A stretch of 64,000 nt of DNA from Torreya grandis (GCA_037957365.1 JARHVA010001737.1:2794501-2858500), one strand, 5' to 3'; shown: positions 47,166 to 61,904, counted from the stretch's first letter. Notes: generated by a model from the letters alone, not told the origin. Numbers and translations: made by a program.

Positions 47166-47389
47166 TACATGATATTACATATGATATAAAATAAAACCAA
47201 AACTAGAGTATTTTGAGGACCAACTACAACTAGAAGAGTAATACCACCTAAGGGTGAGCACATATGACCATCATAAATATGTATTATCATATTTTTACAA
47301 ATTAAATCTCTTTTTACATAGACTTGACCAAATAATAATACCATTCAAGTAAGGTTTTCTCTAGAACCATTGTCAATCATAATTACATG
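47165..47389 (-). pseudogene. gypsy-E retropepsin N-terminal remnant
   Basis: The minus strand reads VIMIDNGSRENLT, the D-N-G-S active site seen in plant Tat-type retropepsins (vLiDnGSalNv). Then come KNMIIHIYDGHMCSPLGGIT and LLVVVGPQNT, matching the v.aydG....lG.i.Lpv.vGP...t box. Stops are present. The domain is cut by the LINE and continues at 46009. Confidence 0.88.
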
Positions 47390-47868
47390 TGTGATAGAAT
47401 GATGATAGTAAAAAAAAAATGTATGTAAATAAGGCCATTGTTTGATGCATCATTAGGTATATTTTGATCATTAAATATAATGAAAGGTACATGCCTTTTA
47501 TAACTCAAAACCATGTCAATAATGTTGTTACTCGCATGCTCAGGTAGAGTAGTATAATGATGTTTAGATGTTGCCATATGCACATTGTTTTGTATAGGAG
47601 CATTATGATTTGGTAATGGATTACTAAATATTTTTTTGTTGATTAGGCTTTGAAAAAAATCATTAAATGTATAATTATGTCCACCAATGATAATAGTATT
47701 GTTATCAATTAGATCTTGGATTCTTATGTTTAGATTTGAAACATTTATTAGTCTTGTGTCATGAAGCTCGATAATATTCACAAAATTCATCGGGATCATA
47801 TTTTTTATATAATGCTCTAGTTGTATCCATTTAAAAAGGATTTGATAAGGAAACCACATTACAATCAC
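47383..47868 (-). pseudogene. gypsy-E gag-protease linker with zinc-knuckle remnant
   Basis: The 161-codon frame has IRIQDLIDNNTI and NKKIFSNPLPNHN, phrases found just after the gag knuckle of Tat-type elements (..Li..g.i...n...nPLPnH). The knuckle itself is read in the neighbouring frame as FCEYYRAS, a stop and HKTNKCFKSK, at about 47735-47790, so there is a frameshift near 47740. Confidence 0.75.
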
Positions 47869-48129
47869 ATAATTATTATGATATTATGTGTGGTGGGTTT
47901 GGTAATGTTTTAAATTTTTTCCTTTGCTTAGGAGTGGGAAAGCTAAGGTTAACACTTGGTTTCAAAAATACATTCATTGTCTTAGCCTCATTCTTAGCTC
48001 CATCATTAATCTGAGGTTTGAACATTGTTTTCCTAATATTTATATTTAGTGGGTGTAGAAGTAATATATGTGTAATTTAGCATATTACCTTCCTTAAGCA
48101 TAACTTTGATGTTCTATATTACAGGACAA

Positions 48130-48855
48130 AGTTCATCAAATTAATCATATGTGTTAAACATGAATCTTTCCTTGAGTTGGTTAAGCAAACTATTATAGAA
48201 TATACTTTGAATCTCACTATCATAAAGTTGATGTGACATTTTATTAAGCATGTTTTAAATTTAAGCAGGAGTCAATGATGTGTTCATTGGGTCCTTGTTT
48301 GACTTGAGAAATTTGAGAAAATGTAATATTTTTATTGATGTTTATCAAAAAATGCATTAATAAGAGGTCAAATAAATCATATAATCTATGCATATATCTC
48401 ACAAATACGGAATAAAACCAATCTAGAGCATACCTTTTCAGACTCCTAGGAAATAGCTTTGTTATCAGTAATTGATCATGTTAATAAACTATACAAGATT
48501 CAAAGAAAGCTTTGATATGTTGAGATGGATGCACATTTCCACTAAATGTTATAAAATTAGGTACTTGGAATGATGGATTCAAAGGGTGAACAAGCACTTA
48601 TTGAGCCAAAGGGTTGTGTAACATGTCATAAGATAAAACAACATGGCTAGGTTTTCTAGTTGTTTGAGATAATTTCAAAATTTTCATCCTCATATCACTT
48701 AGTTTTTGTTGTACTACCAAATCAGTAGGTATACCACTTGATGTAGGATTAATATGTGTACGTAAAGGTGTTTGCAAATGATTAACATCAGTATGTGAGG
48801 CATGATGAGTGTTGTGATTATGTCCAAGACCAAGAGATTGAATATATAAAATCAT
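48130..48855 (-). pseudogene. gypsy-E gag (Retrotrans_gag) remnant
   Basis: The minus strand reads PSFQVPNFITFSGNVHPSQH and later LFPRSLKRYALDWFY, then SQVKQGPNEHI. These are the standard order of Retrotrans_gag boxes (f..P.f..FdG..dP..Hl..f, lF..sL.g.A..Wy, l.q...E....y..r). The frame at 48598-48855 gives the N-terminal part. Several stops interrupt it. Confidence 0.87.
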
Positions 48856-48859
48856 TGGA

Positions 48860-50835
48860 GGCAGATTAGTAATTAAGTTGGTAGCTAGGACAATAGAAGT
48901 ATTAGGAATAGAAGCATCAACCTAAGGTGGTGTAATAAAATTAGGTGGGGGCATAAAGGATTACTATCATGAGTGGTAATATCCTCACCACCTAAACTAT
49001 AATGGTTAGAACCATAAAATGGAGGTTTCTCATGCAATTGATCCTTATTCCTAAGTTTATATGAATAGTTTTAAGTTTTTGAAATAAATATTTGACACTT
49101 ATAGGATTTTTTTCAATCCCAACTCTAAAACTAAAAAGGGTCATAAATTTATGTGGATCAACCTCTTAAATATATTTGGGATAATCATAAGTATCATTTT
49201 CACTATCATAACCATTAGGAATAGGTTGGTTCTTAGAAACATTGTCAACCATAGAAGGATTATCATCATAAGTAGTAGCCATGGCTAATGAATGTAAATA
49301 AGGTAAAAATAATGGAATAAGAGGACTAAACCATAGGTAACCTCCAAAGATATATTAAATCAATGAACAAAGGTGTGTGATCCTAATTATGAGGGTGGAT
49401 ATAATCCATAAGTAAAATGGGTAAATAAAAACTAAGGTTTAACCAAATATGTAATAAAATATTCATATTTAAAATAAAATAAAAAAAAAGTCATGAAACC
49501 CTAAGAGGAAGGCATGAGAATTTGAAGAATTAATGGGTTCACTAAAATGTTCAAAGTGTTTATCAATAAAACAATATGAAACTAATACACAGGTAAAATA
49601 TATAATTCAAAAATGTAAATCAATACTTTCAAATATGCCCTAGTGACTAAAGACAATAAACATTCAAATGGAAAATACTAAAATTTATAGTTGAAGTAGA
49701 AAAGAGACTAAAGATTATGGAATTATCACACCTTGATTTTTTATAGAATTTTGAAAGTAGATTTTTACTATGTAGGTATGTGTCTACCTATATGAAAAAA
49801 TTGGGCCTCAAATTACATAGGGATGGGAAAGACAACTATGTCGATTATGTCCTATGCAGGATAATCAGTTTCCTAGTTTGAATGAATTACATGTCTTATT
49901 GCATTGTAATTGTCTTGCATATTATTTTAGATCCTAAATTCCTCTATGCATGTGCAAAAATGTATGCCATACCTTCATGTACCTACGCTTCTTTGATATG
50001 ATTGGCATAAATGTATAAATGATGGGCATTCTTCCTTCTTTGACATAGCCTACCTTCAACTCACAATAAAAACAAAGTTATGGGTCAAGAAACCACTATG
50101 AGAGTTTTAGATAAATATCTATCATGCTAGAATCAGACCTCAATTTAGGTCTATGTATTGTGAATGAAATATCAACTAAGGGTTTTGAACCTCCTCTTTC
50201 TAAATGTGAAGATGCAACAACATGTAATTATGCCTAAACCTTATTTTGGTATAAGAGAGTGATGAACAAATATAACTTTGTTGTAGTGTAACCATATATA
50301 TGTAAAGAGTTGGCACAACTTTGAATTATGGAGTATAATAACAAATACTTGATTCCTCTCTCTTATATTTTTCTCTCTCTCATACATGGATAATGACTTG
50401 GGATGACTTGGTATATATAGGATGATCTAAAACAAGTTTCCCACTTAGGCTTCTTGGGAAATAGTGAGAATAAAAAATCAAGGCACATAAAATGTGACAA
50501 AAAGTAGAATGACCCACAATATGATAAAGGACAATATTGATGAGCCTTTTGATTTTACTCAGGGTACGATCAATAGGGCCAATGATCTAATCCCAAGTGA
50601 AATTATGGCACATGATTCGAGTAGTAGCATAAGGATGTATTCAAATAAGTTTAGGTTTAAATCTAAAAGATTTAAATATGTATTTGGTGTATTCGAAAGA
50701 CTTGGGACCAAATTAGGGGTATTATGGGGTAGGATAAGTCCTAAAATAAGTAATTATGCATAAGTGCACCAAACATGACAAAACATGGGAAAGTCACTAT
50801 AAAAAAGGGTCTTTTATCAAAATTAGGTGTCTACA
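48860..50835 (-). repeat. gypsy-E 5' LTR and leader
   Basis: The LTR starts at 50835 on the minus strand. Its inner end and the primer binding site could not be placed with confidence; the change to gag-like sequence occurs before 48860. A related LTR fragment is found on the plus strand at about 62950-63330, where GAGGAGGTTGAAACCCTTA and GGTCTGATTCTACCATG match this LTR. The plus-strand frame at 50494-50763 is a chance frame in the LTR. Confidence 0.65.
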
Positions 50836-51189
50836 CTACCCCATACTACTCTCTTTGGCCTTCTACCATCCAAATGTCCTCAACATTTATCCATTTCATC
50901 TTTTGAGCCTTATTTAACCATCTTATTAGTTTTTTCTACTCTTCTTGACTATATATCTCTCTTGGGACAAAATTGATATGTTAATATATTGATGTGTCTA
51001 ATTATAATATTACCTACACACCAGTCACAACATGAGAAGCTCTATTACCATGGGACTAATTAAGTAGAATATCCTCTAAATTCAACTAGCTATATTACTA
51101 ATCTAATGCATGAAATATTATTGTCAAGGAAAAGAGAGAGAATTAAAATAAAACAAGGTGATGCACCAAATAAATGGATTGATTCCCCA
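50836..51189. other. short AT-rich spacer
   Basis: It lies between the start of gypsy-E and the 0.8-kb direct repeat. No feature is visible. Confidence 0.5.
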
Positions 51190-52015
51190 AATGTACAACA
51201 CAAAGCTAATCAAACTAGCAAAAAAGGAAATTTAAGCACAAATTAGAGTAACAAAATTCAAGAGGTGAGGTCTAATTCAAATATGGAAATGGGATTAAAA
51301 TAAGCAAGAAAAAAGGAGGATGAAACCTATAGTCATAACCATTTTTATCAATTACAAGATAAATCAGACAGGATGGATTTAATTTCATTAAAAATCTTTA
51401 TACAAAACTTCACGTAGAAAAATAGTAGAGGCTTAGATATGAAATTCAAAGAATACATGGACCTACCTGATCTAGGAAATCAATCTTTTGCTCAAAAGAG
51501 CTTATTGTATATATAGAAAAGAAGAAGATGAAGAAGAAATCAAAATTTAGTTGCCTACAACTAGATGAAGAAGAAATCAATATTTAGTTGCCTACAACAA
51601 GAAGTAGTGGAGAATTTAATATAATATATATCATTTTGGTCCTTTGATGTCTATCTTTTGCAAATTTGGTGGATCAAAATATCTCATTTTCAAAATTTTC
51701 CATAGTGCCCATGCTTTATCTAGATCTATCCATTTTGTTTGTTTCAACAATCATTTCCAAATAATCATTCCCATGTTCTTTCACTATTGTAATTGGTTCA
51801 TCTTGACATGAAAGTTCTCCTCTGACATTATATATTAAAATAAATCTTATATCTTGTGAATATTTAAAATAAAGCTTTATGGGATCCCTTTTGAATACTC
51901 ATAGTTGCTCTTTTGTTATATTCTTTTTAATACATGGATATTTATTTAAATAAGTGGGGAAGCCCATCATTTAAATAAAGCTCAAGATCTTAGAAAATTT
52001 GGAATAAGTTGTTAC
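51190..52015. repeat. Tandem unit X, copy 1 (interrupted by gypsy-D)
   Basis: It starts AATGTACAACA and runs to GTTAC at 52011-52015, where the gypsy-D element begins. The remaining bases of the unit are on the far side of the element (61905-61925, ATCCTTAAAG to TTTTGA). Copy 2 at 61926-62732 has the same sequence order without interruption. I see no coding domain; a purine-rich AAGAAGATGAAGAAGAAATC stretch is shared by both. Confidence 0.85.
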
Positions 52016-53272
52016 TATAGTCACTAAATTAACATTTAATGTTAAAATAATGCACTTGTGACCATTCCTTATACACTCTTAGCTTATGCTCAGTTCCACA
52101 ACTCTAAATCGTTATTCCTCTATTTCTATGTGGACAATCCTTATCCTTAAGAAATTATGAAAATTGATATTCCTATTCTTCATTCCAAGTATCCTAAACT
52201 CACTAATAGACTGATCTACACTTTCAGTTTAGTTGTCTCTACTCATTAGACAAGGATGCTCCTTCAAGACAATCCCACTCACTAGTAGTGTTTGAAGACA
52301 CCAATTTCATCCTCCCACCAAAAATAGTTAATTATTCAAATTAAAATTCACCCAAAATGTCATCCCACATTTTTATCAAGTCCCATTCGAGGAAATTCCA
52401 AAAATTCCACTATATAGTATCTTTTTTCATTCATTTGTTCACTAGTTTACAAGAGGCTTCTATATTATAAACACCAAAATTATTCTAATTGCACATTGAG
52501 AGGAAAGAATCTATTCTTCCAAATTTTGAGTTCACATAGCTCAAGTATCTCTAAACTAAGTTTTAATACACCTCTAAGGTCATAAGTCATTATTGAATCA
52601 CATAATCACACCAGGTTTGTAGCATCATATAACATTACACCAATATATCACACACACCATTGTAGCATAAGAGAACTGAATGGAGTTTTATCCCTCTTCA
52701 GAGTATTCATATGTAGGTAGTGTTTATCATAGGGGGTGTTGAGGTCAAGCATAACTTCAACCACTAACCCCTTTCCCCCCACTTATCACATTTTCCCTTT
52801 ATTATTTATTATGTTAGGTTTCCAGTGAATAAGAAGGAACATAGCTACTTTTGTAGTAAATCAAGCGACCTTGATCACACATACAAGACCTACAAATAAA
52901 TGTACACTGATTTAAATTTACATGTAGGGTAAAAACCTTATACAATGTCAACAGACCCTATAGACAGCAACATAGGTCAGCCTTGTCTAAATGGCACGAC
53001 TTTGTCCCAATTTCAAACATAGCCATGTTCCTAATTCACAGTGACCTCACATAGTCATATAGTCCATCACATAATCTTTATTACAATCCTTCATATCTAA
53101 GTACCACCTAGGTTATTTGTCTTTAATACTTTCCCTTTTAACATCTTTCCATAAATAGTATGTTCCAAATAAGTTTTGTGGGATTTATTGCATATATTAT
53201 ACATTCTAATTTTACTCAATAGTTTGTCATAATTAGATTAACATTTGATTAATCTCCAATTTTGATAAAACA
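52016..53272 (+). repeat. gypsy-D 5' LTR
   Basis: It begins TATAGTCACTAAATTAAC (TG mutated to TA) and ends TTTTGATAAAACA. It contains a decayed version of the GAACTAC / GTAGGCAGC block at about 52670-52724. Confidence 0.85.
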
Positions 53273-53779
53273 TATTGGTGAACCTAATTTAATTTGAATA
53301 TTGTAAACCCTAGCTTCCCCTAATGTTTCCTTCTATCTTTTTTAACATTTATATTAGGCTTTCATATTTCCAATTTTCATACTAATCATGATCATAATCC
53401 ATCTATTATTTCTTGGTTCAATGCTTCTTCATCTCATTTACATGTTTTCCTATCATATGTAAAATATTTCAATTGCATGTAAGTTCATATAAGCATATTT
53501 TAAAGGAAAAGATAAAATATAATATCAATCAAGAGCTTAATAATGAACAATTCTACAATACTTATTGTTGCATGGCTTAGATTGAGTTTCCACCTATCAT
53601 TACTAGACATTATAGGGCATAGATGGTTCCTTTTTTCCTCCTACCCCTAGATCTTCCAACTATCTTAGCTTATATCCCACCTCTACTATTTGATTTAGGC
53701 TTATAGTAGATCCTATGTTTCAAGTTGTTATATCTAGACGAGTTTGAGTGCCCCATTAGGTAAGAGAAGAGGGAACAAA

Positions 53780-54189
53780 CACAAGAAATCCCTTTCCATC
53801 CCCAAAAAAATCCAATAGGACCAGTTAATCACTCTAAAGGGTATGACATTATTGATCATTTAAGGAATACACCAACTAAGATTTATATGTTAGAGTTGCT
53901 TCAGAAAGCTACCATTTTCAAGGATATTTTATATCAAACCTTAAATTAGACACCTATGCCTCATGACATAGAGCCCTCTTATTTTTCATCCATCATAAAT
54001 AATTTTAAGGATATTAAGGATGTTATATCTTTTAGAAATGACAATTTACATACCTTGTTTATTACTGATCGTATTCTTCCTTCATTTATACAAGTTCAAA
54101 TGAAAGTCATAGTAATAAAAAGGCTTTTGATAGATAATGGTTTAGGTTCAAATATTTACATTCTTAAATTCTTATAAACAATGTGTATT
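53780..54189 (+). pseudogene. gypsy-D retropepsin 1, N-terminal part
   Basis: The frame reads KGYDIIDHLRNTPTKIYMLE, then LLQKATIFKDILYQTLN, a stop, later NDNLHTLFITDRILPSF and RLLIDNGLGSNIYILKFL. This is the Tat-type protease with its usual N-terminal flank (yd.v..L...pariSl.dlL...), with D-N-G at 54133-54141 as the catalytic triad. The domain is interrupted by the LINE at 54205 and resumes at 56401. Confidence 0.88.
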
Positions 54190-54204
54190 AATATGTCTTA
54201 TCTT

Positions 54205-56385
54205 AGGAAATCCCTCACGTTGGATGGAATCAATAGTGGTGAATGGATTTATGGCAGCAATGAATAGTAGTGGGGCAATGGCGACAAAGATGGTGAGGAG
54301 CTACAGTGAGGTGATGGTTGGAGGGAAGTGGTCAATAGTTTTTTTGGCAACACTTACTGGTAGACCATTGGATCATTGACATCTAGGGAAATAAGGGATG
54401 GATGGGTGGTGTGGTTAAGAGGGAGGTGTGAAGAATAAAGGATATGATGTTAAGGCTGGATGGGAGGAGCATAGGTCTATTAATGACCATAGACCTGGTA
54501 GGGGAAGGTTAAAAAAATATGATGAGGTAAACTTGGATTAGGGTTTTCAAACTCAAGCAGCATGCCCTAGATTTTGAGCTTCAGGTTGATGGGTTAGGGT
54601 TAGAGCATCAGGGAACAATCAAAGGATGTTCTAATGATGGATCTTCCCTAAAGAATCAGGGTTTGGAGGTTTTAAATAAGGCTACTATGGCTTCCAAGAC
54701 TATGGTTTATCCCTTATGCATTAATGTTTTGAATCCCTTCCATACTTACAGATATTTTTTCAAAGAGTTGTTGCTTAAAGCTAAACCTAATTCTGAACCT
54801 ACCCTTATTTCTAGAAGTCAGATTCAGCTCAAAAAGTTTTCTAAAGAGGATTTAGAGTTGGTGTGGGATTCGAAGGATTTTCCAATAGGAGATTCTTCTC
54901 TAAAAAAAATTCTAGAAACTATTTTTCTAGGTGATGTCCCCCTGATTTATTATAACTCTCCTCTTATTTTAGAAATTTTAGATGCAGAGATTTCAGAAAT
55001 TAATTTGGAAAGGGGAAGTAGATATTTGATAAGCATATGTGTAGGGAAACAACCCTCTTGGTAAATGTTGTTGTAATGGTATTCTAAAACTTTGCCATCT
55101 CTATAAGCTCCTTCTCTATCAATGTTGACTAATGGGTTTTTTTCATTTGGTTTATATCGGTAGAAGATAAATATTTTGTGTGGGCAAATAGCCCTTGGTT
55201 TTTAGGAAAATATGGGGTGTTTTTATGTCCTTGGGATCCTTTTTTATCCCACTTTCATAGTTATCTCTCAAGCCCTAGTTTGGGTTAGATTTTATAATCT
55301 TTCCTAGCCCTATGAGATCCTAGTCTTTTCAAATAGCTAGTTAGCAAGCTGGGAATTTTTGTGAAAATTGATGATTCCTTAGTGGCTAATCTAAGTTTTG
55401 TTAGGGTGTGTGTTTTGATGGATCTTTCCAAACCTATCCATCACTCTATTCAGATCTTTTCTTCCCATGGAGTGTGGTATCAATTTGTCAATTTTGAAGG
55501 GCTGTCATTCAAATGCTTTAAATGTAATCAAAGCAATCATCAGATAGTTTTTTATCCTAATAATGGTTTTAGAGGATCCCAGCCTACAATTTTGCAAAAA
55601 TGCATAAGGAAGGTAGGTTATTTGAATCATGATTTGATCTAGAGATTTTAAATTTTGGCAAGTACTTTAGTTGAGCATCCTTTATCATAAAAATGCCAGA
55701 AGGTTCAAGAAATAGCAGCTCAGCTCGGTAGGGAAGTAGGACATACCTCTTCTCCCATTCTGGAAAAGGAAGTTATCATAGAAAAACTTGATCCTATGAA
55801 TGCTAATAACTCTACTCCTTCAGCAGATCAATCTCTATAGAAATAAACCCCAATAAATATTGGTGAAGACTGGGATGAAGAAGAAGAGGAGTTGGTCAGT
55901 AGAGCGGTTCTATCTTTAGCACAATAGCCTAGTGATCTGAAGACTCCTAATTACAGTAAGAAAGGCAAAAGAGGCAAGAAAACGAAAGTAGAAAGGCTTC
56001 AACTTGATGCTATAAACTCCATTAATGGTGGCACATAATGGATGTTGGAATCTTTACTTTACAGTAGGGGTAAATGTTTGTTGGAAGTGAAAGGTTGTTT
56101 TACTAGTTATGCTTCCAAGTTTTATGTTGAGTATTATCTTATTTTGGCCTTTCAATGTTTTTAATTTTTGAATTTATGGTTAATTTCTATGTTTTTAGCT
56201 TTGTTTCATCCTTTTATTACTGAGGTTTTTGCAATCATTTTGTGTTCAACTTAAATCTCAGTTTGACATTTTATTTTTTGTGTTTGCTTTTGTTTTTGGT
56301 TTAAATCTTCATTGGGACTGGGCCCCTGGTTTATGCCCCAGAACCAGTTATAGTTTCAGTAAAAAACTAGTATCAATCTAAAAAA
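54205..56385 (+). mobile_element. ORF1-only LINE inserted into the gypsy-D protease
   Basis: Flanking 15-bp duplications AATATGTCTTATCTT (54190-54204) and AATATGGCTTATCTT (56386-56400) differ at one base, and the 3' end is a short A tract after CTAGTATCAATCTAAAAAA. The 2.2 kb contains an ORF1 remnant and goes directly to the 3' end; no endonuclease or reverse transcriptase of ORF2 is present. Removing the LINE and one TSD restores a continuous protease reading (..INMSYLQNKDNN..), which confirms both borders. Confidence 0.92.
54663..56037 (+). pseudogene. LINE ORF1 remnant (DUF4283-like plus CCHC knuckle)
   Basis: Read in pieces over several frames: an N-terminal segment at 54663-55064, then SVEDKYFVWANSPWFLGKYG around 55160-55215, LGIFVKIDDSLVANLSFVRV and CVLMDLSKPIHHSIQIF at about 55350-55460, then EGLSFKCFKCNQSNHQIVFY. 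This is the order of plant L1-type ORF1: RNA-binding DUF4283-like domain, the vkiD.at....yARvcvemDlskPLp box and a C-x2-C-x4-H-x4-C knuckle, here with the last cysteine replaced by tyrosine. A basic tail (KKGKRGKKTKVERLQ) ends at about 56037. Frameshifts and stops make it non-functional. Confidence 0.9.
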
Positions 56386-56400
56386 AATATGGCTTATCTT

Positions 56401-56660
56401 CAAAATAAAGATAATAATGTCAAAATATTTGATGATGTGCCTCCCTAAGCTTTGGCTTCTATCACTTTGGATATCAAGGTAGGATGCAAAATATTATCTA
56501 CTCAAGTTTTAAATTATGCCTAATCATTTTCATTATAATTTACTAGTAGGCCATGGATATATGCAATCGAATTAGTACCTTATAATTTACATCGGTGTGT
56601 CAAATTTTTACTTGATGGATATTTATATGCATGCCCTACTAATAATTTACCTTTCAGATA
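56401..56660 (+). pseudogene. gypsy-D retropepsin 1, C-terminal part
   Basis: After the LINE the frame continues with VPP, a stop and ALASITLDIKVG, then SRPWIYAIELVPYNLHRCVK, matching the end of Tat-type proteases (..LGRPWi.am.aVPs.lHq.lKF). Its position directly after the LINE TSD shows it is the second half of the domain that starts at 53780. Confidence 0.87.
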
Positions 56661-57639
56661 TTGTAATATTACAAAATTTACTACTGAGAATAAATCACAA
56701 TTGGAAGCACCTCAATCTACTATAATGTCGCCACCACATATCATACCTATAAAATAAATGCCTACATATGAAGTTGGTGAATACAATAAAAATAATAATG
56801 AGTTGCATTCTATAGATGCTTCAAAATAACAACATTCACCTAACAAAGTTGAACAAGAGGAAGATGTATGGGAATTACCTTTATCAGTAAATTTATAAGA
56901 TCTAAATTTAATATCTATAAAATACATTAATGATTATTATAATGCTAGTTTCAATGATGATACAAATGAAATACAAATGAACATTGATGATTATTTATGT
57001 GGTTTGAATTTTACACTAGTTGGTCTTGGTGGACTACAAAGACGATTCAAAGGTAATCATTTAGGTGAACACAGCTAAAGGAAAAATAATGATTTAAGAT
57101 ATTTATAAAGGAAATAGAATTTGTTACAATATATATACTACACAAAATGCTCCTATAGAAGGTGTATCATGGACTAACATCTTTTTCAAATCTAGTTTAC
57201 TATAGATTAAAAGGCACAATACTTAGATTAATGCATTACAAGTATAAATCGGTCACCTTTGGCAGATTCAATAAAATATTGTTAAGGCCATGGATATAGA
57301 ACTAGTTATTTAAATACAAGCTAACAATGCATAAGTTAGACCACATGTTATGTTACAGATGTTGCTTGATAGGGAATTAATTATTTTGCTAGAAGTGAGG
57401 CATAGATATACTAAAAGATTATCTAATCAAGAGGGAAAGCTCTTTTTTCATTTTCACAAAATAATAGGGCGTGCTACTAATACTTGTTCATCATCATAGC
57501 AAAAAATATATAAATATAAAGGCACTATTCAGATTATATAGCCCATACTACCACCTACTAGGGCTCAGAATCAAGGTCAAATATGCAAAAAAATAAGCAT
57601 TTAAGAAGAAATGATATGGCTATTCTGGTTTTTATTGAA
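56661..57639 (+). other. gypsy-D internal stretch between two protease remnants
   Basis: About 1 kb with many stops. Acidic, asparagine-rich peptides (NDDTNEIQMNIDDY) suggest a former linker, but no domain is readable. Confidence 0.45.
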
Positions 57640-57995
57640 GGAGAATATAAATAACGTGTGCAAATAGATGAGGGTACTGAGATAAATGTATGTACGATTG
57701 AATTTATTCACCACATAAGTCATGATAAAGATGAATTATAAAAAGCTATATATTGTTAAGATTTAATAGGGATTATTACAATACCAATTGCATGTGGTCC
57801 CAAAGTTGTGGACACACTATTTTTTGTCATGCAAATTAATTATAGATAAACCTTACATTTGGTCAACAATGGTTGCACAAAATGGAAGCTACAGCTCATA
57901 AGTTACAACAATATCTTCAATTTTAGGATGTTATGGTTCATATTCTTCATGATGGTATTGATGACAATCATAGATTCAAAAATGTTAAGCAAGGC
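57640..57995 (+). pseudogene. gypsy-D retropepsin 2 remnant
   Basis: The frame reads VQIDEGTEINVCTIEFI, then LIGIITIPIACGPKVVDTLF and, after a frameshift, NLTFGQQWLHKMEAT. These are the three conserved boxes of a Tat-type protease: the active site D-x-G followed by .lNvc....f, the lG.itlPi..Gp.....f box and the yNllLG..Wlh.m.a box. The active site is D-E-G. It is distinct from retropepsin 1 and lies downstream in the same orientation. Confidence 0.83.
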
Positions 57996-58129
57996 TCAAA
58001 GTTGAGTTTTTCAAAAACCACACATGAGGCTTCCTACACAATAAAGCAACATATTGTACGTATGCATCAAATTCAAAACAATGCAAAAGATAAGGCTAAA
58101 ATTATAAAGGATGACTGGTATGATGATCA

Positions 58130-60665
<2,536 letters not shown>

Positions 60666-61899
60666 TGTATTCACTAAATTTAACATTTAAGGCTAAAACA
60701 AAGTACTTTTATCCACTCCAAGCTACACACTTAGTTTATGCCCAATTCCACTGTTCTAAATTATAAGTCCTCTACTTATTTGTAGATGATCCTTATCCTT
60801 AATAAATTATACCACTTGATATTACTATTCTTAATTCCAAACATCATAAAATTTCCATTATATTAATCCACACTTCCATTTTAGTTGTTTCTACTCATCA
60901 GACAAGGTCACTCCTTCAGGACAATCTTGCTCACCAATAGTGTCTAAAGTCATTAGTTTTGTCCTCCCACCAAAAATGTCTAATTGATTAAATTTAAATT
61001 CCCCTAAAAAATCCTCCCACATGCTTCTCATGTCTCATTCTAAGAGATTTCAAAAAGGCCACTATATAAGCACATTTTTTATTCATGTGTTGACTAGTTG
61101 GAAATAGGCTTCTATATTACAAACACTAGAAGAATTGTAACTATCCATTGAGAGATAAGCGCCTATTCTTCCCAATTTTAAGTTCACATAGCCCAAGTAT
61201 CCCTGAACTAAGTCTAAATATACATCCAAGGTCACAAGTCATTATTGAAGCACATAGTTATACCAGGATTACACTAGCATATAACATTGTACCATTATTT
61301 CACATACATCACCATAGCATGGGATAACTACATGGAGATTGATCCTTTTTAGAGTTTTAGCATGTAGGCAAAATTAAACATGGGTAGTGTTGAGGTCAAA
61401 CACAAATGCAACCATTAACCCATTTTTCCCCCATTTATCGTATGTTTCCTTCATTATTTATTGAGCTAAGGTTTCAAATTAAGAAGGTACACAATGACTA
61501 CCGTAGTGAATCAAACAACCTCGATCACACACATAGGACCTACAAGTGAAGGCCCAATGATCTAGATTTATGTAGATGGAAAAAACACTACTAGATGCCA
61601 ATGTACCCCATAGATGACAACGTAGTTCAGCCTTGTTAAAATAGTGTGGCCTTGTCTCAAATTCAAACAGATCCATATTCCTAGTTTGTGGTGACCTCAC
61701 ACAGGCTCTATGGTAGTGCTTCAGATTTGAGTGCTAGTTAACTTATTTGTCTTTAGTACTTTGCCCTCTTAGAATATTTCCATAAATAATAAGTTCCAAA
61801 TCAATCTTATACGATTTATTGCATATATTATACATTCTAATTTTACTCAATAATTTATCATAATTTAACATTTGATTAATCTCTAATTTTGATAAAATA
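60666..61899 (+). repeat. gypsy-D 3' LTR
   Basis: It begins TGTATTCACTAAATTTAAC directly after the polypurine tract and ends TTTTGATAAAATA. The decayed GTAGGCA block is at about 61323-61374. Confidence 0.87.
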
Positions 61900-61904
61900 A
61901 TTAC

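Larger units (their letters stand above)
45890..50835 (-). mobile_element. Ty3/gypsy element with gag and protease remnants, minus strand (gypsy-E)
   Basis: The minus strand starts TGTAGACACCTAATTTTG at 50835, a typical gypsy LTR start with the same first ten bases as the Tat-like element. LTR-like sequence follows, with a TATA-like CTATATATACC near 50420-50410. Gag (about 48855-48130), a zinc-knuckle remnant and protease (47389-47165) follow in order, and the protease C-terminus is at about 46009-45905, after an inserted LINE. I found no matching 3' LTR at the left and could not fix the 5' LTR end. Confidence 0.8.

Noticed and set aside
51480..51600. Purine-rich AAGAAGATGAAGAAGAA stretch as coding sequence for an acidic/basic repeat protein
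   Set aside because: Stops surround it in all frames and its partner in the second unit copy does not conserve a frame.
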